DNA of 64,000 nucleotides from 66-474 sp039923855 (GCA_039923855.1 JBDTBW010000089.1:1-64000); one strand, 5' to 3'. Positions 9,092 through 18,092 are shown, counted from the stretch's first letter. Notes: a model not told the origin generated them from the sequence alone. Translations and numbers: made by a program.

Positions 9092-10348
9092 TCACAGTCC
9101 GAAGCGTGCGGGAAGATAAGGCGCGGGATCGATCGCGGCGGTCGTGCCCGCGATCGTCGCCGCGATCAATTCGCCGGTGGCCGCGCACATGCTGACGCCC
9201 AACATGCCGTGACCGGTGGCAAGCAGCAGATTGTTCCAGCGCGCGCATGGACCAATCAGCGGGATTTCATCAACGGACATCGGCCGCCAGCCCCACCACT
9301 CCTCTTGCAAGGTTTCGCCGAACGGCGCACGCAAATACGATTGCGCGCCACGCCGCAACGCTTCGATCCGCGTGCGGTTCAAGCTGTCGTCGTAACCGGA
9401 AAACTCCATCGTGCTGCCGAGCCGGAACCCGTCGCGCCATGCGGTGACGCAAACGAGGGCTTCGCGCAACACCAACGGTATTCGCGGACAAGGGTCGGGG
9501 CGCGAGGTGGTGATCGAATAGCCCTTGCCCGGCTGCATCGGCAGGCGCAACTGCAGGGTTCGCGCGATGCGCGGCGACCACGCGCCTAAGGCCAGCGCAA
9601 CATGCTCGCCTGCGAAATCTCCGCGCGTGCTGCGCACTTTGTCGATGCGATCGTTCGCGAAAACGAAGCCCTCGATGCGCGTGCCTTGCTCGATGACCCC
9701 ACCATGTTCGCACAGCCGTCGCGCCAACCCCTCGACCAGTTTGTCGGGACGCAATTGCGCATCGTCCGGATGACGCACCCCACCAACCACGCCTGGCTTC
9801 AAGGCAGGTTCGATCGCCATCGTCGCATCGGCGTCGAGGATTTCCGCGGCGATGCCCAAGCGATGCAGCCATTCGATATCGTCGCGATCTTCTTGCAACG
9901 TGCGCGCATCGCGATAAACGTAAAGCGTGCCGAGCCTCGCGTAATCGCAATCGATGCCCTCCTCGGCCAGCCATTGCGGCAAGAGCGCGTGAGAGCGTTG
10001 CAGTATCGCGCAGCGTGCCAGCGCGGCGAGTTCCGCGCTGTGCGCGTTGCAGCGGCGCGCAAAGCCGAGCAGCCAGCGCCAGCGTTCGAAATCCGGACGT
10101 GGGTTGACGTAGAGCGGCGCGTCGCGGCGCGTCATCCAGCGCAACGCCTTCAACGGCACGCCCGGCGCCGACAACGGGATCGCGTGGCTGGGCGTCAGCG
10201 TGCCGCAGTTGCCGTGCGAGGCGCCGCTGCCAGCCGCGCCCTGCTCCAGCACGCGCACCGACGCGCCCGCGCGCCGCAACGCCAACGCGCACGAAAGGCC
10301 GATCACGCCGCCGCCGAGGATCAGCACATCGCTGCGTCGGGAATCCAT
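9092..10348 (-). CDS. dadA: D-amino-acid dehydrogenase small subunit-like FAD oxidoreductase
   Basis: 418 aa, DAO-family fold. The N-terminal dinucleotide-binding motif is VLILGGGVIGLSCALALRRAG, followed by GASHGNCGTLTPSHA, which is typical of DadA. The C-terminal part has WWGWRPMSVDEIPLIGP and ATGHGMLGVSMCAATGELIA. It is expected to oxidise D-amino acids (for example D-Ala) to 2-oxo acids and pass electrons to quinones at the membrane. No alanine racemase (dadX) or lrp lies next to it. Substrate range is inferred. Confidence 0.85.
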   Translation of the reverse strand: MDSRRSDVLILGGGVIGLSCALALRRAGASVRVLEQGAAGSGASHGNCGTLTPSHAIPLSAPGVPLKALRWMTRRDAPLYVNPRPDFERWRWLLGFARRCNAHSAELAALARCAILQRSHALLPQWLAEEGIDCDYARLGTLYVYRDARTLQEDRDDIEWLHRLGIAAEILDADATMAIEPALKPGVVGGVRHPDDAQLRPDKLVEGLARRLCEHGGVIEQGTRIEGFVFANDRIDKVRSTRGDFAGEHVALALGAWSPRIARTLQLRLPMQPGKGYSITTSRPDPCPRIPLVLREALVCVTAWRDGFRLGSTMEFSGYDDSLNRTRIEALRRGAQSYLRAPFGETLQEEWWGWRPMSVDEIPLIGPCARWNNLLLATGHGMLGVSMCAATGELIAATIAGTTAAIDPAPYLPARFGL

Positions 10349-10382
10349 CGCTAGAGTTTAGCGGCGTGTGTAATCAAGAAAA

Positions 10383-10627
10383 GGCCAAGGACGGCCGTTA
10401 ACGAAGTGAGCGTCAGCGCCGTGCATGACGCCGAGCATCGCAGCGCCAAGCGGGAGTAAGGCGCGCATGTTCGGGCACAAGGATGTGCGAGTTCGCGCCG
10501 GCCCGCTTGGCGCGAGAAGCGCAGGGGCGTCGAGACAACACGATGTTGTCGAGACCGTCATGCCCGCGCGCACTGGCTTTGGTTACTTTCCCCGAAAGGA
10601 AGGTAACCCGCTCGCGGCAGCGAGCGG
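10383..10627 (+). repeat. Family B structured repeat, copy B1
   Basis: A 245-bp element about 89% identical by hand alignment (26 mismatches, no gaps) to the reverse complement of 34138-34382. It contains a 12-bp long-range stem (10443-10454 with 10502-10513). It also contains a GACAACA-CGA-TGTTGTC hairpin, an 11-bp hairpin around 10580-10606 (GGTTACTTTCC with GGAAGGTAACC) and a terminal hairpin CCGCTCGC-GGCA-GCGAGCGG. A small ORF runs through both copies, but the differences between copies are mostly amino-acid changing. Confidence 0.85.
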
Positions 10628-10661
10628 AACCAAGGGGGATCTTGTGAAAGAGCAAGATGAA

Positions 10662-10723
10662 AATGGATTCCGGCTCGGCCGAAGGCCGGGCTGTCCTGCG
10701 CTTGTCGAAGGGCCGGAATGACG
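10662..10723. repeat. GGATTCCGG...GGAATGAC-type palindromic repeat
   Basis: It begins with GGATTCCGGC and ends with CCGGAATGACG, the same termini as the 28-bp arms of the element at 13244-13356, with a different middle. It lies between B1 and the rplI terminator. Confidence 0.6.
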
Positions 10724-10734
10724 ACAGATCAAAT

Positions 10735-10758
10735 GAAAACGGGCGCCAGCGGCGCTCG
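10735..10758 (-). terminator. Terminator of the rpsF-rpsR-rplI operon
   Basis: On the minus strand, CGAGCGCC-GCT-GGCGCCCG forms a hairpin with one A-C mismatch and is followed by TTTTC. It lies about 40 bp beyond the rplI stop. Confidence 0.6.
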
Positions 10759-10798
10759 TTAATTCGTCGATACCGTTACCCGCGCGAGATGCGAAGCG

Positions 10799-11248
10799 TC
10801 AATCTTCCGCGACGATATGCACCTTGACATTGCAATGCACGTCCGCGTGCAGCGCAATCTGCACCTCGAAATCGCCCAGATGCCGCAGCGGGCCTTCGCC
10901 AAGTATCACCTCGCTCTTTTCCAGTTCCAGACCCTGACGCGAGAAGGCGTCAGCGATTTCGCGCGGACCGGCCGAACCGAACAACTTGCCTTCGGGACTC
11001 GCGTTGGCCTTGATCGTGGTTTCGGCGTTCTCGAATTTAGCCGCGCGCGTTTGCGCGCCGCTTAGCAGCGCATTCGATTTCGCCTCGTACTCGGCGCGGC
11101 GCTGCTCGAACTCGGCGAGGTTCGCCGCGGTCGCCGGTGCGGCCTTGCCGCGCGGCACCAGATAGTTGCGACCGTAACCGGGCTTGACCTTGACCTTGTC
11201 GCCGAGGCCACCCAGGTTCTTCACTTTTTCAAGCAGGATCAGGTCCAT
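10799..11248 (-). CDS. rplI: 50S ribosomal protein L9
   Basis: 149 aa, the normal length for bL9. The signature MDLILLEKVKNLGGLGDKVKVKPGYGRNYL is at the start, and the C-terminal domain ends NVKVHIVAED. ATG 11248 has a GGAG Shine-Dalgarno sequence; the longer frame would add a non-conserved leader. It is the last gene of the rpsF-rpsR-rplI unit. It is separated from rpsR by 234 bp, unusually long for this operon, because repeat A3 occupies the gap. Confidence 0.97.
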   Translation of the reverse strand: MDLILLEKVKNLGGLGDKVKVKPGYGRNYLVPRGKAAPATAANLAEFEQRRAEYEAKSNALLSGAQTRAAKFENAETTIKANASPEGKLFGSAGPREIADAFSRQGLELEKSEVILGEGPLRHLGDFEVQIALHADVHCNVKVHIVAED

Positions 11249-11342
11249 CGTTGTCTCCGATTCGTTAGCGCCGCTGATGCGCGACACAGCCTGTGGACGG
11301 TTGTCCGAATTGTTGCGGATCGAGAAGATCCGGTAACTCTCA

Positions 11343-11481
11343 GAATCGCTGGAAAGCGTCGCGAGCGAAGGCAGGTTGCGCGCCGCCGGAGCGCAGGGCG
11401 CGGAATGTACACGTCAGTACATGAGCAGTCCGAGCACCGCCGGCGCGCGAGATGCCAAGCGCAGCAACTTTACAGCGATTC
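11343..11481 (-). repeat. Family A structured repeat, copy A3
   Basis: 139-bp element in sense orientation with the operon, beginning 1 bp after the rpsR stop. Its ends pair (GAATCGCTGgAAAG with the complement of its other end, 13 of 14). The inside carries GCGCTTGGCATCTCGCGCGCC, the TGTACTGACGTGTACA hairpin, GCGCTCCGGCGGCGCGCAA and TGCCTTCGCTCGCGACGC, all shared with copies A1, A2 and/or A4. It lacks the CCGGATCAAGTCCGG hairpin of A1 and A2. Confidence 0.85.
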
Positions 11482-11482
11482 T

Positions 11483-11713
11483 TCAAACGAAATGGTTGTC
11501 GCTATACGGCAACAGCGCCAGGAACCGCGCGCGCTGCACCGCGATCGACAACTGGCGCTGATAACGCGCCTTGGTGCCGGTGATGCGACTGGGCACGATC
11601 TTGCCGGTCTCGGTGACGTACTGGCGCAGCACGTTCAAGTCCTTGTAGTCGATCTGCTTCACGCCTTCGGCGGTGAAGCGGCAGAATTTCTTGCGGCGGA
11701 AAAATTTGGACAT
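11483..11713 (-). CDS. rpsR: 30S ribosomal protein S18
   Basis: 76 aa. MSKFFRRKKFCRF, then IDYKDLNVLRQYVTETGKIVPSRITGTKARYQRQL, is the bS18 signature. It lies 32 bp downstream of rpsF. bS18 binds bS6 on the 30S platform, consistent with the rpsF-rpsR order. Confidence 0.98.
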   Translation of the reverse strand: MSKFFRRKKFCRFTAEGVKQIDYKDLNVLRQYVTETGKIVPSRITGTKARYQRQLSIAVQRARFLALLPYSDNHFV

Positions 11714-11745
11714 GATGGTCTCCGGATTCGTCGATGGCGTGGTGC

Positions 11746-12144
11746 TTACGCGGCTTCGTCGCGGTCGGCGAGGGTGTCGCCACCGAAGCCTTCATCATCG
11801 CGCCGGCGCGGCTTGTCGTCCTTGTCCCTAGATTTCATGATCGCCGAGGGCTCGGTGTCGGCCGCATCGGTCTTCATCACCAGATGCCGCAACACCGCAT
11901 CGTTGAAGCGGAATCCGGACTCCAGTTCTTCCAGCGCCTTGGGCCCGCACTCGATATTGAGCATCGCGTAATGCGCCTTGGCCAGATGCTGGATCGGGTA
12001 GGCGAGCTGACGGCGGCCCCAATCCTCGACGCGGTGAATCTTGCCGCCATCGGCCTCGACCAGCGCCTTGTAGCGATCGATCATGGCGGGCACCTGCTCG
12101 CTCTGGTCCGGATGGACCAGGAACACGATTTCGTAATGACGCAT
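11746..12144 (-). CDS. rpsF: 30S ribosomal protein S6
   Basis: 132 aa. MRHYEIVFLVHPDQSEQVP and WGRRQLAYPIQHLAKAHYAMLNIE identify bS6. The C-terminal tail is charged (KSRDKDDKPRRRDD) and ends LADRDEAA. ATG 12144 is the conserved start; a longer frame adds 25 non-conserved residues. First gene of the operon; no priB is present between it and rpsR. Confidence 0.97.
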   Translation of the reverse strand: MRHYEIVFLVHPDQSEQVPAMIDRYKALVEADGGKIHRVEDWGRRQLAYPIQHLAKAHYAMLNIECGPKALEELESGFRFNDAVLRHLVMKTDAADTEPSAIMKSRDKDDKPRRRDDEGFGGDTLADRDEAA

Positions 12145-12332
12145 GTTGTTTCCTCGTGGGTGTCGTCCGTCACCGGACTGGACAGCTCCCCGGCTTGGCG
12201 GTGGAGCAAGGTTGGCCATAGCGAGACGGCCAGCCCACTATCATACGATCGGCAGCGCCGCCCCGCAAGTTGGTGGTGATGCGTAAGGCGAGCAAGTCAG
12301 CCAAGGTCTCCTGGGTGCAAATGGAGTTACCG

Positions 12333-12871
12333 ATGCCACACAAATGGTCCGTTTTTCCGATCCTCGTCTGTTTCATGCTGGGCGCGCTGACGGCGGCACC
12401 TCCGGGCAATGCCACCCAGTTACCCGAATTCACCCGCGGTGATTCGGCATCCTGGATCAATTCGCCACCCCTGCGCGTGGAATCCCTGCGCGGCAACATA
12501 CTGCTGGTGGATGTGTGGACTTATGGCTGCTGGAACTGCTACCGCTCTTTCCCCTGGCTGAACGCCTTGCGCGCGGATATGAAAGGCCAACCGTTCGAGG
12601 TGATCGGTATCCACTCGCCCGAGCACGGTTACGAGAAGGCGCGCGATTCCATCATCGAGGCAAGCCGCAAGTTCGGCGTGACCAATCCGGTGATGATCGA
12701 CAACGACTTCACTTACTGGAATGCGTTGGGCAATGAATACTGGCCGACCTTCTACGTGGTGGACAAGTCGGCACGATCCGCGGCACCTATGTCGGCGAAA
12801 CCCACGCCGGGGACGCCAACGCGCGCAAGATCGAGACGCAGCTTCGCGCCTTGCTCAACCGGAAGGGTTGA
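12333..12871 (+). pseudogene. TlpA/DipZ-like thioredoxin-fold protein, frameshifted
   Basis: The frame opens with a signal peptide after a GGAG site (ATG 12333). It continues through a redoxin domain, LLVDVWTYGCWNCYRSFPWLNAL, with a CxxC (CWNC) active site, to FYVVDK at 12767. There the frame breaks. One base is missing (or two extra), and the natural continuation GTIRGTYVGETHAGDANARK is read from 12770 in the other frame to a TGA at 12869-12871. Without the shift, translation runs 230 bp further into the antisense of the next gene. The encoded thioredoxin fold is otherwise complete, so this is either a recent mutation or a sequencing error. Confidence 0.82.
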
Positions 12872-12880
12872 TCGGAACCC

Positions 12881-13219
12881 TCAGACGGCCGGCGCGTCGA
12901 CGGTGAAGCTCTCGCCGCAACCGCATTCGCCGGTGGCGTTGGGGTTGTGGAACACGAACGCGGCGTTCAAGCCGTTGCGTTCGAAGTCGATGCGGGTGCC
13001 TTGCACGAACGGCAGCGATTTTTCGTCGACGACCACGCGCACGCCATCCAGATCGAACACGCGGTCGTCGCTGGCGACCGTATCGGCCAGATCGACGGTG
13101 TAGCCAAAACCGGAGCAGCCGGTTTTCCTGATGCCGAACCGCACCCCGGCCGCCTCAGGGTTGCGGGCGAGATAATCGCGCATGCGTGCGGCGGCGGTTT
13201 CGGTGAGTTGGATGGACAT
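12881..13219 (-). CDS. erpA: Iron-sulfur cluster assembly protein of the IscA/ErpA/SufA family
   Basis: 112 aa. The three conserved cysteines are present: KTGCSGFGY and the C-terminal GECGCGESF. A-type carrier that delivers Fe-S clusters to apoproteins. ATG 13219 gives the standard MSIQLTETAAARM start. It is not next to isc or suf genes. Which A-type subfamily it belongs to cannot be settled by eye, so the symbol is tentative. It converges on the frameshifted thioredoxin gene, with 9 bp between the stops. Confidence 0.85.
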   Translation of the reverse strand: MSIQLTETAAARMRDYLARNPEAAGVRFGIRKTGCSGFGYTVDLADTVASDDRVFDLDGVRVVVDEKSLPFVQGTRIDFERNGLNAAFVFHNPNATGECGCGESFTVDAPAV

Positions 13220-13243
13220 GGAAGTCGGAAAGGGTTTTTTGCT

Positions 13244-13356
13244 CGTCATTCCGGCGCAGACCGGAATCCAGTAGTCATTTGGCAGGAAGACAGTCTAGCG
13301 CCAAAGCTCTTCGGCCAGGTGATCGAAACTGGATTCCGGCCTGCGCCGGAATGACG
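13244..13356. repeat. 113-bp element with 28-bp terminal inverted repeats (element D)
   Basis: Terminal arms at 13244-13271 and 13329-13356 are inverted copies that match at 27 of 28 positions. They start CGTCATTCCGGCGCAG and enclose 57 bp of unrelated sequence. The arms are themselves imperfect palindromes (TTCCGG...CCGGAA). Single-arm relatives occur at 10662, 20976 and 34087. Confidence 0.85.
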
Positions 13357-13495
13357 ATATCGTGTTTGTACTCGCCCGCTACCGCGGGGATCAGCCCCGA
13401 TTGTGCTGCGTCGGCCAGATCGCTTCGCTATCATTCCAGTTCGCGTTCATTCATGACCGAATGAAGATGCGGCATATATGGCGGGGTTTCAAGCG

Positions 13496-14896
<1,401 letters not shown>

Positions 14897-14900
14897 GTTC

Positions 14901-15104
14901 AAGCGGTTGAAAAGCTACTGCGCTCGGCATCTCGCGCGCCAGCGGTGCTCGGATCAGGCCCGGTACAAGGATGTACCGCTTTGGGGCCAAGGAATCCTCA
15001 TGTACTGACGTGTACACTCCGGTTCCTCCGCTCCGGCGGCGCGCAACCCCGAATCAAGTCCGGGGCAGGCTCTGCCTTCGCTCGTTACGCTTTTCAAACC
15101 GCTT
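14901..15104 (+). repeat. Family A structured repeat, copy A1
   Basis: 204 bp, starting 4 bp after the asnS stop. The ends form AAGCGGTTGAAAAGC with GCTTTTCAAACCGCTT (15 pairs with a 1-base bulge). Inside are CTGCGCTCGGCATCTCGCG, an extra hairpin CGGTACA-AGGA-TGTACCG, the TGTACTGACGTGTACA hairpin, GCTCCGGCGGCGCGCAA, a CCCCG...CGGGG hairpin and TGCCTTCGCTCG. Confidence 0.87.
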
Positions 15105-15162
15105 TGTTTCTACTGCATCACACGCACCGCCGAATTGTGCAGCGCCTGCCCAGGAGTTTGTG

Positions 15163-15951
15163 ATGGACATCGATTTTACCGGCCGCCACGCGCTCGTCTG
15201 CGGCGCGTCCCAGGGCATCGGTCGCGCCTGCGCGATCGAGTTGGCGAAGCTCGGCGCTGATGTCACCGTGCTTGCCCGCCGCGAAGACGCACTGCGCGAA
15301 TTGACCGGCACATTGCCGCGAATCCACGCAGTGCAACGCCACGGATTTATCGCCGCCGACAGCGGCGACACCGACGGTCTTCGCGCGCAGATCGAAGCGC
15401 TGGCCGCGGCGGGTCCTGTGCATATCCTCGTCAACAATTCCGGCGGGCCGCCGCCCGGGCCCTTGCTCGGCGCGCAACCGGACGATTTTCTCGATGCCTA
15501 CCGGAAGCATCTGCTGGCCAATCACGTTCTCGCGGAAGTCCTGATTCCCGGCATGCGCCAGGATGGCTACGGACGCATCATCAATATCATCTCGACCTCG
15601 GTGAAGGAGCCGATTCAAGGTTTGGGCGTTTCCAACACCACGCGCTGGGCGGTGGCGAGTTGGGCGAAAACGCTGGCGAGCGAATTGGCGCCGTTCGGCA
15701 TCACCGTCAACAACGTGCTGCCGGGTTCGACGCAGACGCCCCGCGTCGAGCAGATTGTGTCCACACGCGCCGAGAAATCGGGGCGCAGCAAAGACGATAC
15801 GCAACGCGCAATGGAAGCGGAAATCCCGATGCGGCGTTTCGCCGATCCCGCCGAGATCGCCGCCGCGGTGGCTTTTCTGGCGTCGCCCGCGGCCGGTTAC
15901 ATCACCGGCATCAATCTGCCGGTGGACGGCGGCCGCACACGCTCGCTGTAA
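15163..15951 (+). CDS. Short-chain dehydrogenase/reductase lacking the canonical Tyr
   Basis: 262-aa Rossmann protein. The N-terminal nucleotide motif is LVCGASQGIGRA and the structural motif is VNNSGG. The usual catalytic Ser is in IINIISTSVKEP, but the position of the YxxxK motif reads VSNTTRWAVASWAK: no tyrosine is where it is expected. This pattern belongs to a FabG-like subgroup with LGxSNxxR. The start has an AGGAG Shine-Dalgarno sequence 7 bp upstream. It sits 36 bp before the aldehyde dehydrogenase and is probably co-transcribed with it. Substrate unknown. Confidence 0.85.
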   Translation: MDIDFTGRHALVCGASQGIGRACAIELAKLGADVTVLARREDALRELTGTLPRIHAVQRHGFIAADSGDTDGLRAQIEALAAAGPVHILVNNSGGPPPGPLLGAQPDDFLDAYRKHLLANHVLAEVLIPGMRQDGYGRIINIISTSVKEPIQGLGVSNTTRWAVASWAKTLASELAPFGITVNNVLPGSTQTPRVEQIVSTRAEKSGRSKDDTQRAMEAEIPMRRFADPAEIAAAVAFLASPAAGYITGINLPVDGGRTRSL

Positions 15952-15987
15952 TCGCGCAGGTACGGCGACACGCGGTAAGCTTGCGCT

Positions 15988-17436
15988 ATGGCATTGCTGA
16001 GTCTGGCGAACCTGATCGATGGACAACTGCGCGCGCCCGAGAGCGGAGCGTATCTGGACGTGTCCGAGCCGGCGACCGGTGCGGTATTCGCGCGGTGCCC
16101 CGATTCCGATTCGCGCGATGTCGAGGCCGCGGTCACCGTCGCGCAACGCGCGGCGCCGGCGTGGGCGGCATTGCCCCTTGGTGAACGCGCGAATCATTTG
16201 CGGAGGCTTGCCGATGCGATCGAAGCGCGGCTCGACGATTTCGCGCGCGACGAATCGCGCGATACCGGCAAACCGGTTTCGCTTGCGCGCAGCGTGGACA
16301 TCCAGCGCGCAATCGCCAATCTGCGCTTTTTTGCCGACGCGATCGGCCAATGGAGCAGCGAGGCGCACGTCGACGCGCGCGCGATCAACTATACGCTGCG
16401 GCAACCGCTGGGCGTGGTCGGCTGCATCAGCCCGTGGAATCTCCCGCTGTATCTTTTTACCTGGAAGATCGCGCCAGCATTGGCGGCGGGCAACACGGTC
16501 ATCGCCAAGCCTTCCGAGATCACGCCGCTGACGGCGTTTCGCCTTTCCGAACTTGCGATCGCATCGGGCTTGCCGCCGGGCGTGCTGAATATTGTTCACG
16601 GCACCGGGCCTGCGGTCGGCCAAGCGATCGTCGAACATCCAAAGGTGAAAGCGGTCTCCTTTACCGGCAGCACCAAAACCGGCGCCGCGATCGCGGCGGC
16701 GAGCGCGTCGTCGTTCAAAAAACTCTCGCTTGAAATGGGCGGCAAGAATCCGGCGATCGTGTTCGCCGATGCGTATTTGTCGGACGCGAATCTCGACAGC
16801 ATCGTGCGCTCCGGCTTTTCCAACCAGGGCGAAATCTGCCTGTGCGGCTCGCGTCTGCTGGTGCAGCGCTCGATCTACGAGGATTTCAAGGCGCGTTATC
16901 TCGCACGCGTATGTGCCTTGCGCGTCGGCGATCCGAATGACGATACCAGCGATCTTGGCGCATTGGTGTCGCAAGCGCATCACGAAAAAGTGCTGGCTTG
17001 CATCGAACGTGCGCGCAGCGAAGGCGGCACGGTATTGTGCGGCGGCGAGTTGGTGAAACTCGCGGGTCGTTGCGAAGGCGGCTGGTTTGTGGCACCGACG
17101 GTGATCGAAGGGCTGGCGCAGGATTGCTCGACGAACCGTGAGGAAATATTCGGGCCAGTGGTGACATTGATTCCGTTCGAAGACGAGACCCAGGCGATCG
17201 CACTCGCCAACGACACGGATTATGGACTGGCCGCGTCATTGTGGACGGCGAGTCTCGATCGCGCGCACCGTGTCGCCGCCAAACTCGACTTTGGCATCAT
17301 CTGGATCAACTGCTGGATGCTGCGCGACCTGCGCACGCCGTTCGGCGGTGTGAAAAACTCAGGGTTGGGGCGCGAAGGCGGCATCGACGCGCTGCGCTTC
17401 TTCACCGAACCGAAAAACATTTGCGTCCGCCTTTGA
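15988..17436 (+). CDS. 2-aminomuconate/2-hydroxymuconate semialdehyde dehydrogenase-type ALDH
   Basis: 482-aa NAD-dependent aldehyde dehydrogenase. The catalytic Cys is C284 in NQGEICLCGSR, the general base is E249 in LEMGGKNP, and the cofactor loop has SFTGSTKTG. The ending FGGVKNSGLGREGGIDALRFFTEPKNICVRL is characteristic of the aminomuconate/hydroxymuconate semialdehyde subfamily rather than betaine-aldehyde dehydrogenases. In the 3-hydroxyanthranilate branch of tryptophan degradation this enzyme makes 2-aminomuconate, which a RidA-type deaminase then uses. A RidA protein is encoded three genes downstream. Exact substrate is inferred. Confidence 0.85.
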   Translation: MALLSLANLIDGQLRAPESGAYLDVSEPATGAVFARCPDSDSRDVEAAVTVAQRAAPAWAALPLGERANHLRRLADAIEARLDDFARDESRDTGKPVSLARSVDIQRAIANLRFFADAIGQWSSEAHVDARAINYTLRQPLGVVGCISPWNLPLYLFTWKIAPALAAGNTVIAKPSEITPLTAFRLSELAIASGLPPGVLNIVHGTGPAVGQAIVEHPKVKAVSFTGSTKTGAAIAAASASSFKKLSLEMGGKNPAIVFADAYLSDANLDSIVRSGFSNQGEICLCGSRLLVQRSIYEDFKARYLARVCALRVGDPNDDTSDLGALVSQAHHEKVLACIERARSEGGTVLCGGELVKLAGRCEGGWFVAPTVIEGLAQDCSTNREEIFGPVVTLIPFEDETQAIALANDTDYGLAASLWTASLDRAHRVAAKLDFGIIWINCWMLRDLRTPFGGVKNSGLGREGGIDALRFFTEPKNICVRL

Positions 17437-17444
17437 GGGAACCC

Positions 17445-18092
17445 ATGTCTTCCGTGAAGGATCTGCTGGAAAACAACCGCCGCTGGTCGGAAATGCAGCG
17501 TACGCGTGATCCGCAATTCTTCGCGCGGCTTTCGCGGCAGCAAGCGCCGAAATATCTGTGGATCGGCTGTTCGGATTCGCGGGTACCGGCCAACCAGATC
17601 GTCGACCTGCCACCGGGCGAGGTGTTCGTGCACCGCAATATCGCGAACGTTGTGGTGCACGCCGATCTCAATTGCCTCGCGGTGATGCAATTCGCGGTCG
17701 ATGTGCTCAAGGTCGAGCACATCATGGTGGTGGGCCACTACGGCTGTGGCGGCGTGCAGGCCGTGCTCGACGGCGAAAGACTCGGATTGGTCGACAACTG
17801 GCTGCGCCATGTCGGCGATGTGATGCAGAAACACCGGGAGTCACTGGCGGCAATCGCGCGCCCGGAACAGCGTCAGGCACGGCTATGCGAATTGAACGTG
17901 ATCGAACAAGTGGTCAATGTCTGCCAGACCACGATCGTTCAGGGCGCATGGGAATGCGGTCAGGCGCTGGCCGTCCACGGTTGGTGCTATGGACTGGCCG
18001 ACGGCTGTATCCGCAACCTGGCTCTTGATGTCACGCGACCGGAGGAATTGGCGCTCGCCTATGGGCAGGCATTGGCTTCGCTCGCGCACTGA
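17445..18092 (+). CDS. can: Beta-class carbonic anhydrase
   Basis: 215 aa. The zinc ligands are all present: C42 and D44 with R46 in CSDSR, and H98 and C101 in GHYGCGG. It interconverts CO2 and bicarbonate in the cytosol. Its start is 8 bp after the ALDH stop, with a GAGGGA Shine-Dalgarno sequence overlapping that stop, so it belongs to the same transcription unit. The reason for pairing it with dehydrogenases is not evident. Confidence 0.95.
   Translation: MSSVKDLLENNRRWSEMQRTRDPQFFARLSRQQAPKYLWIGCSDSRVPANQIVDLPPGEVFVHRNIANVVVHADLNCLAVMQFAVDVLKVEHIMVVGHYGCGGVQAVLDGERLGLVDNWLRHVGDVMQKHRESLAAIARPEQRQARLCELNVIEQVVNVCQTTIVQGAWECGQALAVHGWCYGLADGCIRNLALDVTRPEELALAYGQALASLAH

Noticed and set aside
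10425..10721. Small ORF (98 codons) in repeat B1, with an 83-codon relative in B2
   Set aside because: It is conserved in both copies, but most differences are amino-acid changing while the hairpins are preserved, so coding seems not to be the selected function. More copies are needed to be sure.
12270..13103. The full 277-codon frame of the thioredoxin-like gene
   Set aside because: After residue 166 it no longer resembles any redoxin and runs antisense through the Fe-S carrier gene; the shifted frame to 12871 continues the family.
14901..15104. Family A elements as integron attC sites
   Set aside because: attC sites also keep structure with variable sequence, but I found no R'/R'' core (GTTRRRY and RYYYAAC) in the right places, and there is no integrase or cassette array.
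15118..16983. 621-codon minus-strand frame across the SDR and ALDH genes
   Set aside because: It spans two well-supported genes and their gap, with shadow-like composition.
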